64,000 nt of DNA from Bog-473 sp963719485 (GTDB taxonomy: Bacteria; Actinomycetota; Acidimicrobiia; Acidimicrobiales; RAAP-2): positions 4,526,001 through 4,590,000 of the forward strand of contig OY970387.1 in NCBI GenBank assembly GCA_963719485.1, in the 5' to 3' direction. Under the pieces are notes generated by a model. The model had not been told where the DNA came from and did not search any database. It saw only the letters and a program-made list of their open reading frames with translations. The position numbers were made by a program, and so were the translations under genes. Positions 60,715 to 64,000 of this stretch are shown piece after piece; the first letter of the stretch is position 1, and every line of letters begins with the position of its first letter.

Positions 60715-61335
60715 TCAGGTCGGGAGCGAATGGCACCACAGCATGGCGGCGTCCATGCCGTCGGCGGCGATGCGCTCGACGGCGTCTGCCGCCGTCTGCA
60801 CCGATGTGGCCAGGAGCTCGCGCACCGCCTTGGGCGGCCGGCGCAGGACGTGCGACGCGCCCTGGGCCGCGCTCGGGGGCTTCCCCACCCCGATGCGCAC
60901 GCGCAGGAAATCCGATGAGTGCAGATGCGACTCCACCGAGCGCAGCCCGTTGTGGCCGGCCAGGCCGCCCCCGGCCTTCAGGCGCACGGTGCCCGGCGGG
61001 AGGTCGAGCTCGTCGTGCACGATCACGATCGAGGCGGGCTCGGCGACCCCGTACCGGGTAGCGAGCGCGCGCACCGACGCCCCGGAGTCGTTCATGTACG
61101 TGGTCGGGACGGCCAGGGCCACGCGGTGCCCGCCGATCGTGGCGGTGGCGGCGCGGGCGCGGACGCCTTTCTCGGCCCGCAACGACGCGCCGTGCCGCTG
61201 CGCCAGCAGCTCGACCGTGTCGGAACCGGCATTGTGCAGGCTCCCGGCGAAGTCCGCTCCGGGGTTTCCCAGCCCGACGACGAGCAGGTCCGCCGGTGTC
61301 CCCCGGTACTCCGACCGGGCAAAGGGGCGGCGCAG
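60715..61335 (-). CDS. pth: Peptidyl-tRNA hydrolase, start codon non-standard
   Basis: About 206 residues. It releases tRNA from prematurely dissociated peptidyl-tRNA. The active-site strand LLVVGLGNPGADFAGSLHNAG carries the conserved Asn and the catalytic His, VHDELDLPPGTVRLKAGGG the Asp, and GLAGHNGLRSVESHLHSSDF the second Asn. The frame contains no ATG, GTG or TTG between the rplY stop codon and this motif; CTG 61335 (second codon after the stop) or CTG 61287 are the only near-starts. An internal start at 61182 would remove the active site. The frame is the same as that of rplY. Confidence 0.88.
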   Translation of the reverse strand: MRRPFARSEYRGTPADLLVVGLGNPGADFAGSLHNAGSDTVELLAQRHGASLRAEKGVRARAATATIGGHRVALAVPTTYMNDSGASVRALATRYGVAEPASIVIVHDELDLPPGTVRLKAGGGLAGHNGLRSVESHLHSSDFLRVRIGVGKPPSAAQGASHVLRRPPKAVRELLATSVQTAADAVERIAADGMDAAMLWCHSLPT

Positions 61336-61338
61336 GGC

Positions 61339-62004
61339 CTAGCTCTCTTCGCTGCCCGCCTCGGCCGACGCGTCTGCACCCGGCTCGGCACCGGCGGCGG
61401 CCTCGGCCCCCTCCTCGCCTTCGCCTTCGGCCGTCTCCTCGACGACGACCCGCGGCGGCTGCCCCAGGGCGACCGCAGTCTCGGGATCGATGTCGGTCGT
61501 GACGCCGGTCGGCAGCGTGAGCTCGGAGACCCGCACCTGCCCGCCGATGGTGAGGGCGCTGATGTCGGCCTCGATGGCGGAGGGGATGGCCGTGGGCAGC
61601 GCGTTGATGGGCAGGGTGAACATCTGCTGCTCCACCAGACCGTCGCCGTGCTGGACCTCGATCGCCTCACCCACGAGGACGATCGGCACGTCGGCGCTGA
61701 TCACCTCGTCGCGGCGGACGATGACGAAGTCCACGTGGGTCACCGTCTGGGCCACCGGGTGGCGCTGCATCTCGCGGGCCAGCGCGAGGTACGTGCCCGA
61801 ACCGGTGTCGAGGGACAGGAGTTGGTTGGCCCCGGCCTCGCTGTTCAGGGCGACGCGGAGCTCGCGGGCCACGATGGCCACGGGCAGGGGGTCGGTCCCG
61901 TGACCGTAGATGACGGCGGGGATCTTCCCCTCGCGCCGCAGGCGGCGCACGGCGCGCGAGCCCGTGGGGCGCCCGACTTCGGCGGCGAGTACGACTTCGG
62001 CCAT
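61339..62004 (-). CDS. rplY: Ribosomal protein bL25 (Ctc form)
   Basis: A 221-residue long-form L25/Ctc protein that binds 5S rRNA. The N-terminal L25 domain (AEVVLAAEVGRPTGSRAVRR, then IPAVIYGHGTDPLPVAI) is followed by the C-terminal TL5-like beta domain (VDFVIVRRDEVISADVPIVL, VSELTLPTGVTTDIDPETAV) and an acidic Glu/Ala tail. AGGAG stands 7 bases before ATG 62004. A possible -10 TACGCT lies at 62073-62078 on the minus strand, in the 105-base gap to prs. It ends with TAG; pth follows in the same frame. Confidence 0.96.
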   Translation of the reverse strand: MAEVVLAAEVGRPTGSRAVRRLRREGKIPAVIYGHGTDPLPVAIVARELRVALNSEAGANQLLSLDTGSGTYLALAREMQRHPVAQTVTHVDFVIVRRDEVISADVPIVLVGEAIEVQHGDGLVEQQMFTLPINALPTAIPSAIEADISALTIGGQVRVSELTLPTGVTTDIDPETAVALGQPPRVVVEETAEGEGEEGAEAAAGAEPGADASAEAGSEES

Positions 62005-62109
62005 TGCGGATCTCCTCAGGTGGCGAGAGCGGTGATCGCGGACGGCGCGGAGCCTCCGGCGAACGGCCTACCAGCGTAGTCGCACCGCAGGCCGGCGGAC
62101 CACCGGGGA

Positions 62110-63081
62110 CTAGACCAGGTTGTCCCCGCCGAAGAGCTCGGAGACCGAGGTGTCCTCGAAGACGGCATCGATGGCGTCGGCGATGATCTTGGCCACCGAG
62201 AGGACCTCGAGCTTGTCGAAGATGCGGTCCTCGGCCACGGGCAGGGTGTCGGTCACCACGACCCGGGAGATCGGCGCCGCCTTGAGGCGGTCGACGGCCG
62301 GGTCCGAGAGGACGGCGTGCGTGGCCATGGCACAGATTTCGGACGCCCCGGCCTCGGCCAGGAGCTCGGCGGCGGCGCAGATCGTCCCGGCGGTGTCGAT
62401 CATGTCGTCGATGAGCACGCAGTGGCGGCCGTCGACGTCGCCGATCACGTGGCGGGCCTGGACCTCGTTGTAGGTCCCCCGCGGCCGCGTCTTGTAGACG
62501 AGGGCGAGGTCGCTGCCGAGATGCTGGCTGTAGCGCTCGGCCACCTTCACCCGACCGGCGTCGGGCGCCACCACGACCACGTCGTCGCCGAAGTGCTCCT
62601 TCATGTAGGCCTCGAGCACCGGCGCCGCCACCAGGTGGTCGAACGGCGTGTCGAAGAAGCCCTGGATCTGACCCGAGTGCAGGTCGACGCTCACGACGCG
62701 GTCGGCGCCCGCCGCCGAGAGCATGTCGGCCACCAGCTTGGCGGTGATGGGTTCGCGCCCGGTCGACTTGCGGTCCTGGCGCGAGTAGCCATAGTAGGGG
62801 CACACTGCAGTGATGCGCTTGGCCGACGCCCGCTTGGCCGCGTCGATCATGATCAGCTGCTCCATCAGCGAGTCGTTCACCGGGCTGGCGTGCGTCTGGA
62901 TGATGAAGACGTCGCACCCGCGGATGGAGATGTCGTACTTGCAGTAGATCTCGCCGTTGGCGAACTCGCGCAGGTTCGCCTCGCCCAGCTCGACGCCGAG
63001 GTGGCCGGCGATGTCGCGGGCCAGAGTCGGGTGCGCCCGCCCGGAAATCAGCTCGAGGCGACGCCGGGGGATCAACTCCAC
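62110..63081 (-). CDS. prs: Ribose-phosphate pyrophosphokinase
   Basis: A 323-residue PRPP synthetase supplying purine, pyrimidine, His, Trp and (here) arabinan precursors. It has RRLELISGRAHPTLARDIA, GCDVFIIQTHASPVNDSLME and PYYGYSRQDRKSTGREPITA. The PRPP/ribose-5-P binding signature VSVDLHSGQIQGFFDTPFDH and the P-loop VLIDDMIDTAGTICAAAEL follow. All catalytic parts are present. GTG 63081 has minus-strand TAGCGT 7 bases upstream, the leaderless arrangement. It lies downstream of glmU as in mycobacteria (Rv1018c-Rv1017c). Confidence 0.97.
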   Translation of the reverse strand: MELIPRRRLELISGRAHPTLARDIAGHLGVELGEANLREFANGEIYCKYDISIRGCDVFIIQTHASPVNDSLMEQLIMIDAAKRASAKRITAVCPYYGYSRQDRKSTGREPITAKLVADMLSAAGADRVVSVDLHSGQIQGFFDTPFDHLVAAPVLEAYMKEHFGDDVVVVAPDAGRVKVAERYSQHLGSDLALVYKTRPRGTYNEVQARHVIGDVDGRHCVLIDDMIDTAGTICAAAELLAEAGASEICAMATHAVLSDPAVDRLKAAPISRVVVTDTLPVAEDRIFDKLEVLSVAKIIADAIDAVFEDTSVSELFGGDNLV

Positions 63082-63088
63082 GGCGCCA

Positions 63089-63094
63089 ACGCTA
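63089..63094 (-). promoter_or_regulatory. -10 element (TAGCGT), leaderless promoter of prs
   Basis: Minus-strand TAGCGT, 7 bases, then GTG 63081, inside the 54-base glmU-prs gap. prs can therefore be transcribed independently of glmU. Confidence 0.5.
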
Positions 63095-63135
63095 GTGCGC
63101 CGCCGTGCGCCGCGTCTCCCGGCCGTTCGGCCCGA

Positions 63136-64000
63136 TCACGCCGCGGGGCCGGCCACCACCGAATGGGGGGCAACGTCGGCCCCGGGGGCCACCTCGGCCC
63201 CGGGCTCGAGCACGCTGTAGGAGCCGATGCGCGCCCCGGCTCCGATGGTGGCCAGGGTGCAGACGCTCGCCGCCACCACGGCGCCCTCGCCGACGGTGGT
63301 GTCGGTCAGCACGCTGTTGGGCCCGATCTCGGCCCCCGCCCCCACGGCGCAGTTGCCGCGCAGGATGACCCCGGGCAGGAGGGAGACGTCGGATTCGAGA
63401 TGGACCTCGGCGTCGACGTAGGTGCGCTCGGGGTCCCACATGGTGACCCCCCGGCGCATCCAGCGCTCGTTGATGCGGTCGCGCAGCTCGGCCTCGGCCA
63501 CGGCCAGCTGCGCCCGGTCGTTGACCCCCGCCGCCTCCATGGAGTCGGGCAGCACCAGTGAGCGCACGGCGTAGCCCGCGCTGCTCAGGACGCCGACGGC
63601 GTCGGTCAGGTAGTACTCGCCCTGGGCGTTGGCCGGGCTGAGCCGCCGCAATGTCGGGGCCAGGATGCTGCGGCGGAAGCAGTAGATGGAGGTGTTGACC
63701 TCGTCGATGGCCTTCTCCTCCTCGGTGGCGTCGGCCTCCTCCACCACCCGCGTGACGTCCCCGTCCTTGCCGTGCACCACCCGGCCGTAGCCGGCGGGAT
63801 TCTCGACCACTGCCGTGAGCAGGGTCGCCCCGGCGTCCTCCACCCGGTGGGCCCGCACCAGCGCGGCCAGGGTCTGCGGGCGGAGCAGCGGGGTGTCCCC
63901 GGGGAGGACGACCACGTCCTCCACCTCGTCGTCATCGTCGTCGGGCAAGCCCGTCAGGCCGACGGCCAGCGCGTCGCCGGTCCCGGTCCGGGTCAGCTGC
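63136..64000 (-). CDS. glmU: GlmU-like UDP-GlcNAc pyrophosphorylase, lacking most of the acetyltransferase domain; 5' end outside window
   Basis: The C-terminal 288 codons of a GlmU-type protein. The uridylyltransferase part is clear: VVVLPGDTPLLRPQTLAALV, GYGRVVHGKDGDVTRVVEEA, EVNTSIYCFRRSILAPTLRR, NAQGEYYLTDAVGVL, then NDRAQLAVAEAELRDRINER. A short left-handed beta-helix follows (VTMWDPERTYVDAEVHLESD to IGAGARIGSYSVLEPGAEVA), and the protein stops after APHSVVAGPAA. Normal GlmU continues for about 150 more residues with the acetyl-CoA site and catalytic His (the GAGTxxxNYDG region), which is absent. The frame is open to the window edge. Confidence 0.9.
   Translation of the reverse strand, partial: QLTRTGTGDALAVGLTGLPDDDDDEVEDVVVLPGDTPLLRPQTLAALVRAHRVEDAGATLLTAVVENPAGYGRVVHGKDGDVTRVVEEADATEEEKAIDEVNTSIYCFRRSILAPTLRRLSPANAQGEYYLTDAVGVLSSAGYAVRSLVLPDSMEAAGVNDRAQLAVAEAELRDRINERWMRRGVTMWDPERTYVDAEVHLESDVSLLPGVILRGNCAVGAGAEIGPNSVLTDTTVGEGAVVAASVCTLATIGAGARIGSYSVLEPGAEVAPGADVAPHSVVAGPAA

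Noticed and set aside
56518..60918. Very long open frame (1466 codons) on the plus strand
   Set aside because: It lies antisense to mfd and neighbours; its translation is low-complexity Arg/Gly/His/Leu with no domains, the usual shadow of a high-GC gene.
1..64000. CRISPR arrays, rRNA genes, complete insertion sequences, prophage, toxin-antitoxin or restriction systems
   Set aside because: No regularly spaced repeats, rRNA signatures, transposase genes with inverted repeats, phage structural genes or known defence modules were found.

Overview
This is 64 kb of chromosome from a high-GC actinobacterium. The most likely group is the class Acidimicrobiia or a close relative. That is inferred from the F420 biosynthesis genes (cofD, cofE), F420-type LLM oxidoreductases, a DUF222/13E12-type HNH protein, Trm112 and SIS-isomerase genes next to a phosphomannomutase, and the order glmU-prs-rplY-pth-mfd-surA-like-mazG-eno-ftsB-DUF501-ppx, which is largely shared with mycobacteria. 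No rRNA, CRISPR array, complete insertion sequence or prophage is visible. No gene-free gap exceeds 300 bp.

Left part (1-10.5 kb): lipid or xenobiotic oxidation. It holds the end of a cytochrome P450, two LLM flavin/F420 oxidoreductases, a methyltransferase, a small membrane protein, a YgjP-like metallopeptidase, a DUF222-HNH protein, two acyl-CoA dehydrogenases and a thiolase. A decayed acyl-CoA dehydrogenase fragment (4969-5093) sits on the far side of the HNH gene from the intact one. The intact one carries a perfect 108-bp in-frame tandem duplication.

10.5-23.7 kb: sugar-phosphate enzymes (SIS isomerase, Trm112 protein, phosphomannomutase), a CPBP protease, ftsH, an ECF sigma factor coupled to a DUF4349 membrane protein, and a DUF5719 protein coupled to a very large GT2-membrane fusion. 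23.7-30.6 kb: a tightly overlapping minus-strand operon of acyl-CoA ligase, SDR, three GT4-type glycosyltransferases and a nucleotide-sugar epimerase. Two of its glycosyltransferases are frameshifted. 30.6-36 kb: cofD-cofE facing a nucleotide-sugar epimerase, a frameshifted sugar-nucleotide pyrophosphorylase, a membrane-anchored Thr-rich protein and a BTAD regulator. 36-43 kb: an unusual tRNA with a UAA anticodon, a carboxylesterase, an NlpC/P60 endopeptidase, a PlsC-SDR pair, a GNAT and a class V aminotransferase.

42.9-51.1 kb: a lower-GC glycan cluster of a GT2, small coiled-coil proteins, a GT-B-like protein, a zinc-ribbon methyltransferase, a GT2-GT4 fusion and a methyltransferase with a coiled coil. 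Two of its proteins end in the same short tag (S-x-S-W/F-R-L-T-A-P). 51.2-64 kb: the conserved housekeeping block from ppx back to glmU. It includes a GlmU that lacks its acetyltransferase domain, and a pth that has no standard start codon and lies in frame behind the rplY stop.

Two genome-wide habits stand out. Adjacent genes are repeatedly joined by 4-base NTGA overlaps. Many first genes of units show TANNNT followed 6-8 bases later by GTG or ATG, the signature of leaderless transcripts. Three or four single-base frameshifts in otherwise intact genes are either residual assembly errors or local gene decay.
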